The position numbers and the translations under genes are program-made. From CAZRHH01 sp964599885 (GTDB lineage: Bacteria > Chloroflexota > Dehalococcoidia > DSTF01 > JACRBR01), in contig CAZRHH010000034.1 of the NCBI GenBank assembly GCA_964599885.1, forward strand, positions 1-30,808: DNA of 30,808 nt, given 5' to 3'. Of the stretch, positions 15,309 through 23,173 are shown piece after piece; the first letter of the stretch is position 1; every line of letters starts with the position of its first letter. The notes under the pieces are model-generated. The model did not search any database. It was not told where the DNA came from and saw only the letters and a list, made by a program, of their open reading frames with translations.

Positions 15309-15341
15309 CGATGAGGCGTCGATGAGCGCTCGATGAGCGTT
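15309..15341 (-). promoter_or_regulatory. Three 11-bp direct repeats upstream of the APH-like gene
   Basis: CGATGAGGCGT, CGATGAGCGCT and CGATGAGCGTT follow without gaps; seven bases (CGATGAG) are identical in all. An 11-bp period places each copy on the same face of the helix, as in binding sites of PhoB/OmpR-type regulators. No regulator is proven to bind here. Confidence 0.5.
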
Positions 15342-15375
15342 TCCTTATGTTTCCGAGCCGGGCGGGTTTGCCGCT

Positions 15376-16755
15376 TCAGCTGCCGGTCCAGTCCGCGGTG
15401 TTTGAACCGAGGGGCGCCGTCGGCAGGTCCCAGCGCGCAGGGGTGGCGGAGAGTTCCACCGCGGGCCGCAGGTGGGCGACCGTGCCATACGGCGTGGCGG
15501 ATTCCGTCATGAGGTCGCGCACATCGCCGACCCCGGCGGCGAGGACGGGATCGCACGTCGCGCCCTGGCGCTCGATCCACATCGCCGTCTGGCAGAGCGA
15601 TGCACGGACGCGCCAACTGCCGCCTTCGCTGGCGCGGCGTGCCAGCGCGCTAATTACGCCGTACGCCGCGAGGTAGCCGGTCGTGTAGTCGCATGCCGCC
15701 GCGGGTACGAGGCGCGGCTGCTCCGGATCGCCCTGCGCGGCGGCGATGCCGGTGACGGTCTGCGCGAGCTGCTCCCAGCCGGGCCGCGTCGCCCACGGTC
15801 CGGCGTGCCCATAGCAATTGATCGCGACGTGGATGATGCCCGGGCGCACCGCGCGCACCTCGCCTTCGCCGAAGCCGCGACGGGTGAGCGCGCCCTGGCG
15901 GTAGCCGTCGATGAAGACGTCGGCCTCGGCGATCAGCGCGCGCAGTCGCGCTGCGTCGTCCGGCGTTTCAAGATCGAGGTGCGCGGAGCGTTTGCCGTGG
16001 CCGGTGTCGATATCAAACAGATCGAGTGTCGGCAGGTGCGGCGACGTGATGCGCAGCACGTCGGCGCCGTGTTCGGCGAGCGCGCGGCCGCAGGCCGGTC
16101 CGGCGAGGATCCGCGTCAGCTCCAGCACACGGACGCCAGACAATGGCCGTGGCGCCGGATCGAGCGTTTGCGGCGCGCTGTCATCGGTCTTGATCACTTC
16201 AACCACCGGCAGCGGCGCGAGCGCTTTCGCCTGCGGGTGCGCGCGCCATTCGCCGGCCGTGCGTGCCATCGCGCCGCACATGCCGCGCGCCGCAAGCGCA
16301 TCTTCGAGCCCCTGCGCGTCCCACGTCGCGACGGCGGCGGCGATCGATGCGGCGTCGTCGGCGCAATCGAGGACGGCGAGCGTGCCGGCTTTCAGGTGCG
16401 GGAAGCCGCCGTGCAGATGGATCCAGCGCCCGTCGCGACAGCGGTACAGCGCGACGGCGGGATTGTTCGCGTTGAGCCGCGCGTACGCCTGACCGTCGAC
16501 GCGCACGAACAGGAAGCTGTTCAGCGACGCAGCGGCCGCGCGGACATCGACGCGCACGGTCTGCTGCGTGCCGCCGCGTGTCGACCAGAGGTGGGCCGCC
16601 TGTGCGCCGCAGGCGACGAGCGCGGCCGCTGCGGTCTCGCCGATCGGAAAGCGCGCGGCGAGTACCGGATCGCCGCCAGTGACTTCGACGTCGCTTCCCG
16701 GCGGGAGCGCTATGCCGCCGGAAGCGAGGAGTTGTTCGAGTCGTTGGGCCTGCAT
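15376..16755 (-). CDS. Class III CoA-transferase (CaiB/BaiF family), atypical active-site residue
   Basis: 459 residues from ATG 16753-16755 with CGGAG seven bases upstream. Residues 1-180 look like a partial CoA-transferase fold (ACGAQAAHLWSTRGG, VRVDVRAAAASLNSFLF). Residues 205 onward are a full family III domain: PLSGVRVLELTRILAGPACGR, GADVLRI, GKRSAHLDLETPDD, ADVFIDGYRQG, RPGIIHVAINCYG. The family's catalytic Asp normally sits in PGYD-x-x-x-Q; here the segment reads RPGWEQLAQTVTG with Glu328 at that place. Family members move CoA between acids or racemise acyl-CoAs. With Glu it may use the same mechanism or do something different. The substrate is unknown. It is followed downstream by the APH-like gene. 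Confidence 0.87.
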   Translation of the reverse strand: MQAQRLEQLLASGGIALPPGSDVEVTGGDPVLAARFPIGETAAAALVACGAQAAHLWSTRGGTQQTVRVDVRAAAASLNSFLFVRVDGQAYARLNANNPAVALYRCRDGRWIHLHGGFPHLKAGTLAVLDCADDAASIAAAVATWDAQGLEDALAARGMCGAMARTAGEWRAHPQAKALAPLPVVEVIKTDDSAPQTLDPAPRPLSGVRVLELTRILAGPACGRALAEHGADVLRITSPHLPTLDLFDIDTGHGKRSAHLDLETPDDAARLRALIAEADVFIDGYRQGALTRRGFGEGEVRAVRPGIIHVAINCYGHAGPWATRPGWEQLAQTVTGIAAAQGDPEQPRLVPAAACDYTTGYLAAYGVISALARRASEGGSWRVRASLCQTAMWIERQGATCDPVLAAGVGDVRDLMTESATPYGTVAHLRPAVELSATPARWDLPTAPLGSNTADWTGS

Positions 16756-16901
16756 CTGCGTACTCCGGATGTGACTGTGCTGGCTGCTGCACGATACCGC
16801 GCACGGAGGCGCCCGCAACGCCGCGGGGCGTCGATGGCGCGACGGCGTCGAGAGCGGTTACGCTCGTTCGAATCGCAACGCCCTGGCAGGAGACGTCAAG
16901 C

Positions 16902-17753
16902 ATGCCCGATCGTACGTTTCAGTTCTTGTCCGCCGCCGATGGCATGGAGATCACGTCGTACATCTGGCGCGCTGACGATCCACGCGCGGTGGTCGTCATC
17001 GCGCACGGCGCGGCGGAGCACGCGCTGCGATACGAGCGCTTCGCCCGCGCGCTGAACGCGGCGCGGATCGATGTCTGGGCAGCGGACCATCGAGGACACG
17101 GTGCGACGGCGGGACTTGAGCGGCGCGCGGACTTCGGCGACGGCGGATGGAACGCGCTGGCCGCTGACATCGGCCAGCTCATCGCCATCGCGCGCGAGGC
17201 GCATCCGGGGCTGCGGCTGGCGCTCTTCGGCCACAGCATGGGCTCGATGGCGGCGCAGCAGTATGCGCCGGAGGGTTCGCAGGACATCGACGCGCTCGTG
17301 CTGTCCGGATCTACGGCCCGCGATGTGCCGCGCGACGGCGAAGCGCCGCCCGTCGTCGATCTGAACGCCGCGTTCTCGCCGTCGCGCACAGCGTTCGACT
17401 GGCTGAGCCGCGACGAGTCGGAGGTCGACAAGTACATCGCCGACCCGTTCTGCGGGTTCGACATGCGTCCGCCGCGCGGCGGCCGCGCCGATCCCGCGGT
17501 GCTCGCCGATCCGGAGCGCCTACGACGGATCCGGGCGTATCTGCCGGTCCTGCTAATGGCGGGCGATGCGGATCCGATTAACCGCAAGCTGGCCGGGCTG
17601 CGGCTGCTCGAACAACGCTGGCGCGACGCGGGGGTGCGTCGCATCGATACGCTTTACTACGCCGGCGGCCGGCACGAAATGCTCAACGAAACGAACCGCG
17701 ACGAGGTCACCGCCGACGTCATCGGCTGGCTCCGCGACGCGCTGGCGTTCTGA
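16902..17753 (+). CDS. Alpha/beta hydrolase, monoacylglycerol lipase type
   Basis: 283 residues with AGGAG upstream of the ATG. It shows the serine hydrolase fold with VVVIAHGAAEHALRYERFA (oxyanion region HGxxEH), DHRGHGAT, the nucleophile elbow GHSMGS (Ser112), a candidate acid in LLMAGDADPIN (Asp224) and the catalytic His258 in GGRHEMLNE. Hydrophobic lid residues lie between about 150 and 195. Closest in pattern to lysophospholipase/monoglyceride lipases. Cytoplasmic, as no signal peptide is present. The gene stands alone on the plus strand, divergent from the CoA-transferase and convergent with the YjbR-like gene. Confidence 0.92.
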   Translation: MPDRTFQFLSAADGMEITSYIWRADDPRAVVVIAHGAAEHALRYERFARALNAARIDVWAADHRGHGATAGLERRADFGDGGWNALAADIGQLIAIAREAHPGLRLALFGHSMGSMAAQQYAPEGSQDIDALVLSGSTARDVPRDGEAPPVVDLNAAFSPSRTAFDWLSRDESEVDKYIADPFCGFDMRPPRGGRADPAVLADPERLRRIRAYLPVLLMAGDADPINRKLAGLRLLEQRWRDAGVRRIDTLYYAGGRHEMLNETNRDEVTADVIGWLRDALAF

Positions 17754-17780
17754 TGGACTCGTCGCACCAGACACCAGAAA

Positions 17781-18131
17781 CTACGGCATTAGCGCGAGCA
17801 GCTTTTTCGGGGCGGTCATGCGATAGCTGTCGCGGACGAGGTCGGCGATGTGTTCCCAGTCCAGCGCGCCCTTCAGGTGCATGCCGATCCAGCCGTTCTT
17901 TCCCGTGTACCTGGGCACGAAGAAGCGATCGGGCTCCGCGCCGACGAGCACGCCCTGCGCGCCGGGCGGCGCCTTGCAGGACATCGTCTGCTGATCCTCG
18001 GCGACCATGACGAAGATCTTGTCGCGCACGCGAAAGCACGGCGACGTGTGGCCGCCGAACGGCTTCTCCTCGGCCTCCGGCAGCGCCAGGCAGATCGCGC
18101 GCAGCTTGTCGATCGCGCCGCCCCGCTTCAT
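17781..18131 (-). CDS. MmcQ/YjbR family protein
   Basis: 116 residues from ATG 18129-18131, which overlaps the stop of the upstream VOC gene (ATGA). Family features are LRAICLALPEAEEKPFGGH, PCFRVRDKIFVMV, a CxxPP-like segment MSCKAPPGA and the C-terminal GALDWEHIADLVRDSYRMTAPKKL. MmcQ/YjbR proteins have a CyaY-like fold and a proposed DNA-binding role; the biochemical function is not established. Its place at the end of a VOC-protein operon is common for this type of gene. A GGTGTCT-family heptamer pair (CACCAGACACCAGA, about 17765-17778) lies right after its stop. Confidence 0.88.
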   Translation of the reverse strand: MKRGGAIDKLRAICLALPEAEEKPFGGHTSPCFRVRDKIFVMVAEDQQTMSCKAPPGAQGVLVGAEPDRFFVPRYTGKNGWIGMHLKGALDWEHIADLVRDSYRMTAPKKLLALMP

Positions 18132-18460
18132 CCGAACCCCTCGCGCAGCTTGCCGACGCAGAATTTCGTGCCCTGGTCGTCGGTGCAGTCGGACCACCAT
18201 CCGGAGGGGCCTTCTTGCACGTCCTGCGCTTGCCCGCCGAGTGCGCGTACCTTCGCGACGGACGCGGCGACGTCATCGACGTGAAAGTACAGCCGGGGAG
18301 GCGAGCCTGCCGCGCCATCGCTGAGGCCACCGGCGGGCTCGCTGTTCGTGATGTGGCCGCCGTCCGGGCCGAACTCCCAGCCGAGCGCGTCGCCGAAGAA
18401 GGCTTTCGCGCGATCGATGTCGCCCGCCGGGATGGTGAAGTAATAGAGATGTGCTGGCAT
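18128..18460 (-). CDS. VOC family (glyoxalase-like) protein
   Basis: 110 residues. Begins MPAHLYYFTIPAGDIDRAKAFFGDALGWEF, the hallmark beta-alpha-beta start of VOC proteins, and has LYFHVDDVAASVAKVRALGG in the second half. Ends near GTKFCVGKLREG. One of three VOC genes in a row; it overlaps the YjbR-like gene by four bases. VOC proteins bind a metal ion and act as lyases, dioxygenases, epimerases or drug-binding proteins; the substrate here is unknown. Confidence 0.9.
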   Translation of the reverse strand: MPAHLYYFTIPAGDIDRAKAFFGDALGWEFGPDGGHITNSEPAGGLSDGAAGSPPRLYFHVDDVAASVAKVRALGGQAQDVQEGPSGWWSDCTDDQGTKFCVGKLREGFG

Positions 18461-18517
18461 GCGTCGTTGCTTTCTGTTGGTGGACTGTCGGTCTCGTGGC
18501 GTGGTGCCGGCACGGAG

Positions 18518-18535
18518 GCGGAGCTAAAGCTCCGC
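18518..18535. repeat. Dispersed hairpin GCGGAGCT-AA-AGCTCCGC
   Basis: Perfect 8-bp stem with AA loop, followed by AGCTAC. Shares the core GGAGCTAAAGCTCC with the element at 26629. It sits in the 115-base gap between two VOC genes of the same direction. Confidence 0.78.
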
Positions 18536-18575
18536 AGCTACATCCATCTTGTCTCGTTCCGGCCGCAACTCACGA

Positions 18576-18995
18576 TCACGGCATGCTCGCCGGATCGAAG
18601 TTTGGGTTCGACGTCATGATCGACCAGCGGTGGCCGAACGGATCGACGAGCCAGCCGCCACGTCCGTATGGCTCGTCGCGCATCGGGCGCTCGACCGTGG
18701 CGCCGGCGTCGATCGCACGCTGAAATGCCGCGTCGCAGTCGGGGCCATCGATCACGAACGAGACGGAGCTGCCTTTGAGCGTCAGCGGCGAGTACACGTT
18801 CATCTCGGGGAACTCGTCGGCCAGCATGATCGTCGTGGCGCCGATCGTGATCTCGGCGTGGCCGATGTTGCCGTCCTCGCCCTGCATGCGCGACAGCTCG
18901 ACGGCGCCGAACGCTTTCTTGTAGAAGTCGATCGCGTTTGCGGCGCCTTTCGCGCAAAGATACGCCGTCACGTGTGGAGGATCGGTTAGCGTCAT
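18576..18995 (-). CDS. VOC family protein, PhnB-like
   Basis: 139 residues from ATG 18993-18995 with AAGGGG upstream. MTLTDPPHVTAYLCAKGAANAIDFYKKAFGA is characteristic of the PhnB-like/YdcJ-type VOC group, followed by GHAEITIGATTIMLADEFPE and a C-terminal GRGGWLVDPFGHRWSI. His46 and the C-terminal acidic residues could hold a metal. Separated by only four bases from the upstream VOC gene, so they are cotranscribed. Function unknown beyond the fold. Confidence 0.92.
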   Translation of the reverse strand: MTLTDPPHVTAYLCAKGAANAIDFYKKAFGAVELSRMQGEDGNIGHAEITIGATTIMLADEFPEMNVYSPLTLKGSSVSFVIDGPDCDAAFQRAIDAGATVERPMRDEPYGRGGWLVDPFGHRWSIMTSNPNFDPASMP

Positions 18996-18999
18996 GCCG

Positions 19000-19437
19000 T
19001 TACCCCTTCGCTGATTGCGCCACCGGGTCTTGCATCGCCGGGACCGGGCGGTACGTGCCGAAGCTCCAAGTGTGGCCTTCGGGATCGAGAGCGCTGTACT
19101 CGCGCGAGCCGTAATCGGTGTCGTACGGCTCACGGATGATCTTCGCACCGGCGGCCTTCGCGCGCTTACAGTGGGCGTCGGGATCAGCGACGTAGGCGTA
19201 GATCGTCTGCGCGACGGCCGGCAGATCGCGCGGGCTGATCCAGCCGAGTTCGGGCTTGGCCTGGCCGAGCATGATCATGCCGGTGCCGAAGCTCAACTCA
19301 CCGTGGCCGAGCGTGCCATCGTCGTTGCGGTAGTCCGCCACGACGCCGAAGCCGAACGCTTCGACGAGCCACTCAAGCGCGGCGGCGGCGGCGTTGTAGG
19401 AGAGCGCGGGGTAGATCGTGGGGGCGTTGTCAGACAT
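19000..19437 (-). CDS. VOC family protein (bleomycin-resistance-like)
   Basis: 145 residues from ATG 19435-19437 with AAAGGAA upstream. Shows IYPALSYNAAAAALEWLVEAFGF, GELSFGTGMIMLGQAKPE, YAYVADPDAHCKRAKAAGA and YGSREYSALDPEGHTWSFGTY, a complete VOC domain pair. First of three consecutive VOC genes, downstream of an AraC-type regulator on the same strand, which may control them. Substrate unknown. Confidence 0.92.
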   Translation of the reverse strand: MSDNAPTIYPALSYNAAAAALEWLVEAFGFGVVADYRNDDGTLGHGELSFGTGMIMLGQAKPELGWISPRDLPAVAQTIYAYVADPDAHCKRAKAAGAKIIREPYDTDYGSREYSALDPEGHTWSFGTYRPVPAMQDPVAQSAKG

Positions 19438-19507
19438 AGCCGTTCCTTTCGCTGCGTGCGTTTTCACGCAGGATAGCGACGAGGCGAGAGGCCGTATTGT
19501 ACGAAAG

Positions 19508-20395
19508 TTACCCGCTGAACGGGCCAGAAGATGCGTCCAGTCGCGGGTCCGCGAGGCGGCCGTCGGGCGTGCGGCCCGGCCTGTACGCGCCGGGCGAGAT
19601 GCCGGCAAACTCGGTGAAATCGCGGATCAGGTGCGCCTGGTCGTAGTAGCCGGCGCGCTGTGCGATCTCCGTCCAGGACGCGGGGGCCGGGGACTCAGCG
19701 AGGGCGCGCGCGCGTGTGAAGCGCAGGATGCGCGCGACCATCTTCGGCGGCAGGCCGATCTGCTCGCGGAACTGCGCAACCAGGTGCTTCCGGCTGCAGC
19801 CGAGATCCGAGGCCAGCGACGCGATGTTCGTCCGGCCTTGCGTCGCGTTAAGCCGCTGCCACGCCCACGCCGCCCCTTCTGTCGGACGGACGCGCGACTT
19901 CGCCATGCGCTCCGTCAGGACGGCGTCCACCGCGTCGAAGCGCGCGCCCCATGACGTCGCGTGCTGCAGGCGTTCGACGAGATCGCGGCCTGCCGCGCCG
20001 AACACGTCGTCGAGAGCGACGACGCGGTCGGTGATACTGTCCATCGGCAGGCCGAGCAGGAGATGGGCGCCGATCGGTGTCATGTTCACCTGGACACCGC
20101 GCGAACGGCCGCTCCATTCGCTGGTCGTGTGCGTGTCGTGCAGCCCGGCGACGAAGGCCTGCTCGAACTTCGCCGCGCCGCGCGTGCCGGGGCCGGCGGA
20201 ACGCATCGACGCGCCGAACCCGATGATCATCGGCACGGCGCCGGCGGGCATGCGGCGGTCGTAGACAACGGTATCGGCGCGCTCCGCGTAGCCCTCGTAC
20301 GAGAGGACGTGCGGCCGCAGCGCCGGCGCTGGCGTGTGCTTCACGTACTCCCACGCGGGTGATTGGCCGGGATCACGTGTCGCTTCACCGTCCAT
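19508..20395 (-). CDS. AraC family transcriptional regulator
   Basis: 295 residues. The N-terminal domain (about 15-150, starting WEYVKHTPAPALRPHVLSYEGY) resembles the sensing domain found in AraC regulators linked to small-molecule stress. The C-terminus has the double helix-turn-helix: NIASLASDLGCSRKHLVAQF (about 210-229), then LRFTRARALAE and AQRAGYYDQAHLIRDFTEFA with the family's GISPGAYR. It is encoded just upstream of the three VOC genes in the same direction with a 70-base gap, a natural candidate for their regulator. Effector unknown. Two reasonable AraC helix-turn-helix motifs make the call firm. Confidence 0.93.
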   Translation of the reverse strand: MDGEATRDPGQSPAWEYVKHTPAPALRPHVLSYEGYAERADTVVYDRRMPAGAVPMIIGFGASMRSAGPGTRGAAKFEQAFVAGLHDTHTTSEWSGRSRGVQVNMTPIGAHLLLGLPMDSITDRVVALDDVFGAAGRDLVERLQHATSWGARFDAVDAVLTERMAKSRVRPTEGAAWAWQRLNATQGRTNIASLASDLGCSRKHLVAQFREQIGLPPKMVARILRFTRARALAESPAPASWTEIAQRAGYYDQAHLIRDFTEFAGISPGAYRPGRTPDGRLADPRLDASSGPFSG

Positions 20396-20477
20396 AACGA
20401 AAGCCTATGACTGCGCCCGACCCGCCGCAAGCCTGATCTCGGCCCGCGTCTCCGGCGTCAAGCTGGCTCGCCTCCCA

Positions 20478-21746
20478 CTACCGTACGGCGCGTTCGAGCG
20501 CGCGGCCGAAGCGCATGATCGCTTCGGCGATCTCGTCTTCGGCGACGTTGCTGTAACAGAGGCGGACGAAATTGCTGCCGCTGGCGTCGTCGAAGAACGC
20601 GCGGCCACCGACGTAGCCGACGCCCTCTTCCCACGCCGTATCGAACAGCCGCGACGGATCGATGTTCTCGGAGAGTTCGAGCCAGAGGAAGAAGCCGCCC
20701 GCGGGCACGCTCCATCGCGCGTGTTTGACGCAGCGTTCGTCGAGCGCGGCGAGCATGATGTCGCGTTTGCGACGGTAGATCTCCGTGACGCGCACGAGAT
20801 GTTCGTCGAAGGCGCCCGATTCGCAGAACTCGGCGACGACACGCGTCGTCCACGGCGACACGCCCATGTCGAAGCGGACGCGCGTGATCGCGTCGATGAT
20901 CTGTTTGGCGCCCATGATCCAGCCGATGCGCAGGCCCGTCGCAAGCGTCTTGCTGAACGTGCCGAGCAGCACGGCGCCGTCGCCACCCGCCAGCGTGAAC
21001 AGCGACGGCACGGGGTCGCCTTCGAAGCTGATCGCGCCGTACGCGTCGTCCTGCGCGATGAGGATGTTCTCGCGGCGGCAGATCTCGATGACGCGCAGCC
21101 GCCGTTCGCGGCTGAGCGTCGATGCGGCGGGATTGTGGAAGTTGGCGATTGTGTACAGCAGTTTCGGTCGCTTGCCGTCGGCCTTCAGCCGCTCGATCGT
21201 TGCTTCGAGTTCGCCGCAGTCGATGCCATCGTCGTCGAGGCGTACGCCGGCGATCTCGGGCAGACACGACTTGATCATGCGCGTGCTGCCGGCAAACGTC
21301 GGCCGTTCGACGATCGCCGCGTCGCCGGGATCGAGCAGCGCTTCGCAGAGATTCTCGAGCGCGCCGGACGATCCGCACGTCAGCACGAAGTTCTCCGGGC
21401 CGAGGTTTGTGCCCTCGCGGCGGTTGATGTCGTTCGCCAGCCACGTCCGCAGCACCGATGGCCCCTGCGGCCCGCCGTACTGCATCGCGTCGATGCCGTC
21501 GCGACGCAGCACGCGCTCGTTCGCGGCGATCAACGCTTCAATCGGCAGCGACGGCGGGTCGGGGATGCCGCCCGTCAGCATGATCGGCTCGACGTTTGTG
21601 TCGGGCGTCTTGCGCGTCTGCCAGGGACTCCACTCCATCGCCTTCGCGCGGAGCGACTGCGCGTGTTCCCAGTTGTACGCGAGCGGCGCATCATCAGGGG
21701 CGTCAGTTGTGGCGCTGAGCCAGGGCGGCGGCTGTTCGGTGGTCAT
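20478..21746 (-). CDS. PLP-dependent aminotransferase, class I/II (2-aminoadipate/MocR-like type)
   Basis: 422 residues. Fold type I signatures are LTGGIPDPPSLP, YGGPQGPSVLRTWLA, LTCGSSGALENL, IANFHNPAAST, DDAYGAISFEG and the PLP-lysine segment GTFSKTLATGLRIGW (Lys266, with Arg274). C-terminal SVPAGGFFLWLEL binds the substrate carboxylate region. The pattern fits the 2-aminoadipate/kynurenine aminotransferase-like group that also forms the enzyme half of MocR regulators; no N-terminal winged helix is present, so this is a stand-alone enzyme. Amino donor specificity is not readable. A small heptamer element lies in the gap before the start. Confidence 0.93.
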   Translation of the reverse strand: MTTEQPPPWLSATTDAPDDAPLAYNWEHAQSLRAKAMEWSPWQTRKTPDTNVEPIMLTGGIPDPPSLPIEALIAANERVLRRDGIDAMQYGGPQGPSVLRTWLANDINRREGTNLGPENFVLTCGSSGALENLCEALLDPGDAAIVERPTFAGSTRMIKSCLPEIAGVRLDDDGIDCGELEATIERLKADGKRPKLLYTIANFHNPAASTLSRERRLRVIEICRRENILIAQDDAYGAISFEGDPVPSLFTLAGGDGAVLLGTFSKTLATGLRIGWIMGAKQIIDAITRVRFDMGVSPWTTRVVAEFCESGAFDEHLVRVTEIYRRKRDIMLAALDERCVKHARWSVPAGGFFLWLELSENIDPSRLFDTAWEEGVGYVGGRAFFDDASGSNFVRLCYSNVAEDEIAEAIMRFGRALERAVR

Positions 21747-21801
21747 CGCTGTATGTTACACGCGGAATCGCTGCGCTGCTTCTATCGTCGAACACTGGAA
21801 A

Positions 21802-21824
21802 ATCGAGGATAGAGGATGGAACGC
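21802..21824 (+). repeat. GGATGGA heptamer element, short version
   Basis: AATCGAGGATAGAGGATGGA then ACGCC. The same bordering sequences with two more heptamers are found at 22649-22688, so the two copies differ in repeat number. Confidence 0.65.
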
Positions 21825-21853
21825 CTGCTTGCCGCGCCGACCAGACACCGGTC

Positions 21854-22618
21854 TTAGTTTGGAGGCTCTGCCGCCGATCCACCCACCACTCGCGCGGCGG
21901 CATCGCGGAAGCGCGCGTGATGCTCCGGCGACTGTCGCAGCGTGACGTTCGCGGCGTTCTCGATTGTCTGGCGATCGTCGGTCTCGTTCGCGCGGTCGAC
22001 GGTGGCTTTGGTCGCGCGCAGCGCTTGCGGGGAGTTGGCGGCGATCTGGCGCGCCATATCAAGCGTCGCCACTTCGGCTTCGGCGGCGGGCACGACGTGG
22101 TTGACGAGGCCGATGCGGAGCGCTTCCGTCGCATCAACGACGCGCCCGGTGAACAACAACTCCTTCGCGAACGCGGGGCCGACGATCCGCGGCAGTTGCG
22201 CGCCGCCGACGACGAGTCCGTACGCCGCGCCGGGGAAGCGGAACGCCGCCGTCTCCGACGCGATGCGAATGTCGCAGGTAATCGCGAGCAGCGCGCCGCC
22301 GCCGTACGCGAAGCCGTTCACGCAGGCCAGAAGGGGCTTCGGAAACCGCGCGATACGGACGATCGACGCGGCCATGCCATCGTTGCGGCCGTTCTCGTCG
22401 ATCGCCGCGACGGCTTCGTTCATGTCGGCGCCGGCGCTGAACGCTTTGCCGCTGCCCGTCAGTACGACGGCGTGCACATCGTCGTCGGCCTCGAACGCGT
22501 CGAACGCCTCACGCACTTCGACGGACATCGCGCGGTTGAACGCGTTGTGCTTGTCCGCGCGCAGCAAACGCAGCACCACGACGTTGCCGTCGCGCTCGAT
22601 GGACGTGAGGTTGGGCAT
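21854..22618 (-). CDS. Enoyl-CoA hydratase/isomerase family protein, one catalytic Glu missing
   Basis: 254 residues of the crotonase superfamily. Oxyanion-hole segments AFSAGADMNE (Gly63-Ala-Asp) and NGFAYGGGALLAITCDIRIA (Gly106-108) are intact. The position of the first catalytic glutamate of hydratases (PE in FxxPE) reads FRFPGAAYGL with Gly130. The second (Glu153 in PAFAKELLFTG) is kept. Loss of one of two glutamates suggests isomerase, thioesterase or other crotonase chemistry rather than classic water addition. Usual family length, start at ATG 22616-22618. Downstream gene in the same direction is the aminotransferase; no clear pathway link. Confidence 0.9.
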   Translation of the reverse strand: MPNLTSIERDGNVVVLRLLRADKHNAFNRAMSVEVREAFDAFEADDDVHAVVLTGSGKAFSAGADMNEAVAAIDENGRNDGMAASIVRIARFPKPLLACVNGFAYGGGALLAITCDIRIASETAAFRFPGAAYGLVVGGAQLPRIVGPAFAKELLFTGRVVDATEALRIGLVNHVVPAAEAEVATLDMARQIAANSPQALRATKATVDRANETDDRQTIENAANVTLRQSPEHHARFRDAAARVVGGSAAEPPN

Positions 22619-22648
22619 GCTGTGAGTTTACGTGTGTGCGGGCGCCAA

Positions 22649-22688
22649 ATCGAGGACCGGAGGATGGAGGTTGGAGGATGGAGCGCCG
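22649..22688 (+). repeat. GGATGGA heptamer element, long version
   Basis: Units CGAGGAC, CGGAGGA, TGGAGGT, TGGAGGA, TGGAGCG in register from about 22651. Borders AATCGAGGA and GGATGGAGCGCC match the shorter copy at 21802. Confidence 0.78.
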
Positions 22689-22721
22689 GCGACGCCGGTG
22701 CGGGTGCGATTCGGTGCACGG

Positions 22722-22752
22722 GCGGACAGGTCTAAAGCCCATCCCTACGAGG
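22722..22752 (+). repeat. Degenerate copy of the GGACAGGTCT hairpin element
   Basis: GGGCGGACAGGTCTAAAGCC continues CATCCCTACGAGGG. It matches the intact hairpin at 26691-26722 except for changes that weaken the right arm. Confidence 0.7.
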
Positions 22753-22780
22753 GTTCGCTGGCCGGAGCGTGGCCGCCTTT

Positions 22781-22808
22781 CCAGCGTCCAGCCTCTAGCT
22801 TCCAGTAT
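22781..22808 (+). repeat. CCAGCCT heptamer repeat, four degenerate units
   Basis: CCAGCGT, CCAGCCT, CTAGCTT, CCAGTAT in strict register, followed by CCCATCG. It is placed 40 bases before the GYD gene start. Confidence 0.7.
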
Positions 22809-22847
22809 CCCATCGTGAGAGACTACGCATCACCGAAGGAGGTGCCG

Positions 22848-23168
22848 ATGGCCACGTACGTCGTGCTCTACAAGTTCACGCCGGATGGCGTGAAGAACAT
22901 CCGTGACAGCGTCAAGCGCGCGGGCAAGGTGCGCCAGCAGAACGCCGCGGCCGGCTTCACGATCCGCGAGGTGTTCTGGACGCAGGGCTCCTACGACATG
23001 GTGGCGATCGTCGAGGCGCCGTCGGAGGAGACGATGATGGGCGCGATGCTGAACGTCGTCAGCGCCGGCAACGTCTCCAGCACGACGATGCGCGCCTTCG
23101 ACGCGACGGAGATGTCGCGGATCCTGGCGACGGTGCCCTCGCTAACCGGGGAAGAGGGCGACGACTAG
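22848..23168 (+). CDS. GYD domain protein
   Basis: 106 residues; the ATG at 22848 follows AAGGAGG, one of the best ribosome binding sites in the window. Starts MATYVVLYKFTPDGVKNIRDSVKRA and has EVFWTQGSYDMVAIVEAP, the segment that names the family (here SYD instead of GYD). GYD proteins are small ferredoxin-like (alpha-beta) folds of unknown role, common in Chloroflexota, Actinomycetota and archaea. Cytoplasmic. A six-unit GGTGTCT array begins five bases after the stop codon. Confidence 0.9.
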   Translation: MATYVVLYKFTPDGVKNIRDSVKRAGKVRQQNAAAGFTIREVFWTQGSYDMVAIVEAPSEETMMGAMLNVVSAGNVSSTTMRAFDATEMSRILATVPSLTGEEGDD

Positions 23169-23173
23169 CGGCT

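Noticed and set aside
15472..17055. A 527-codon plus-strand open frame
   Set aside because: Antisense to the CoA-transferase and overlapping the start of the hydrolase; Arg-rich shadow without domain features.
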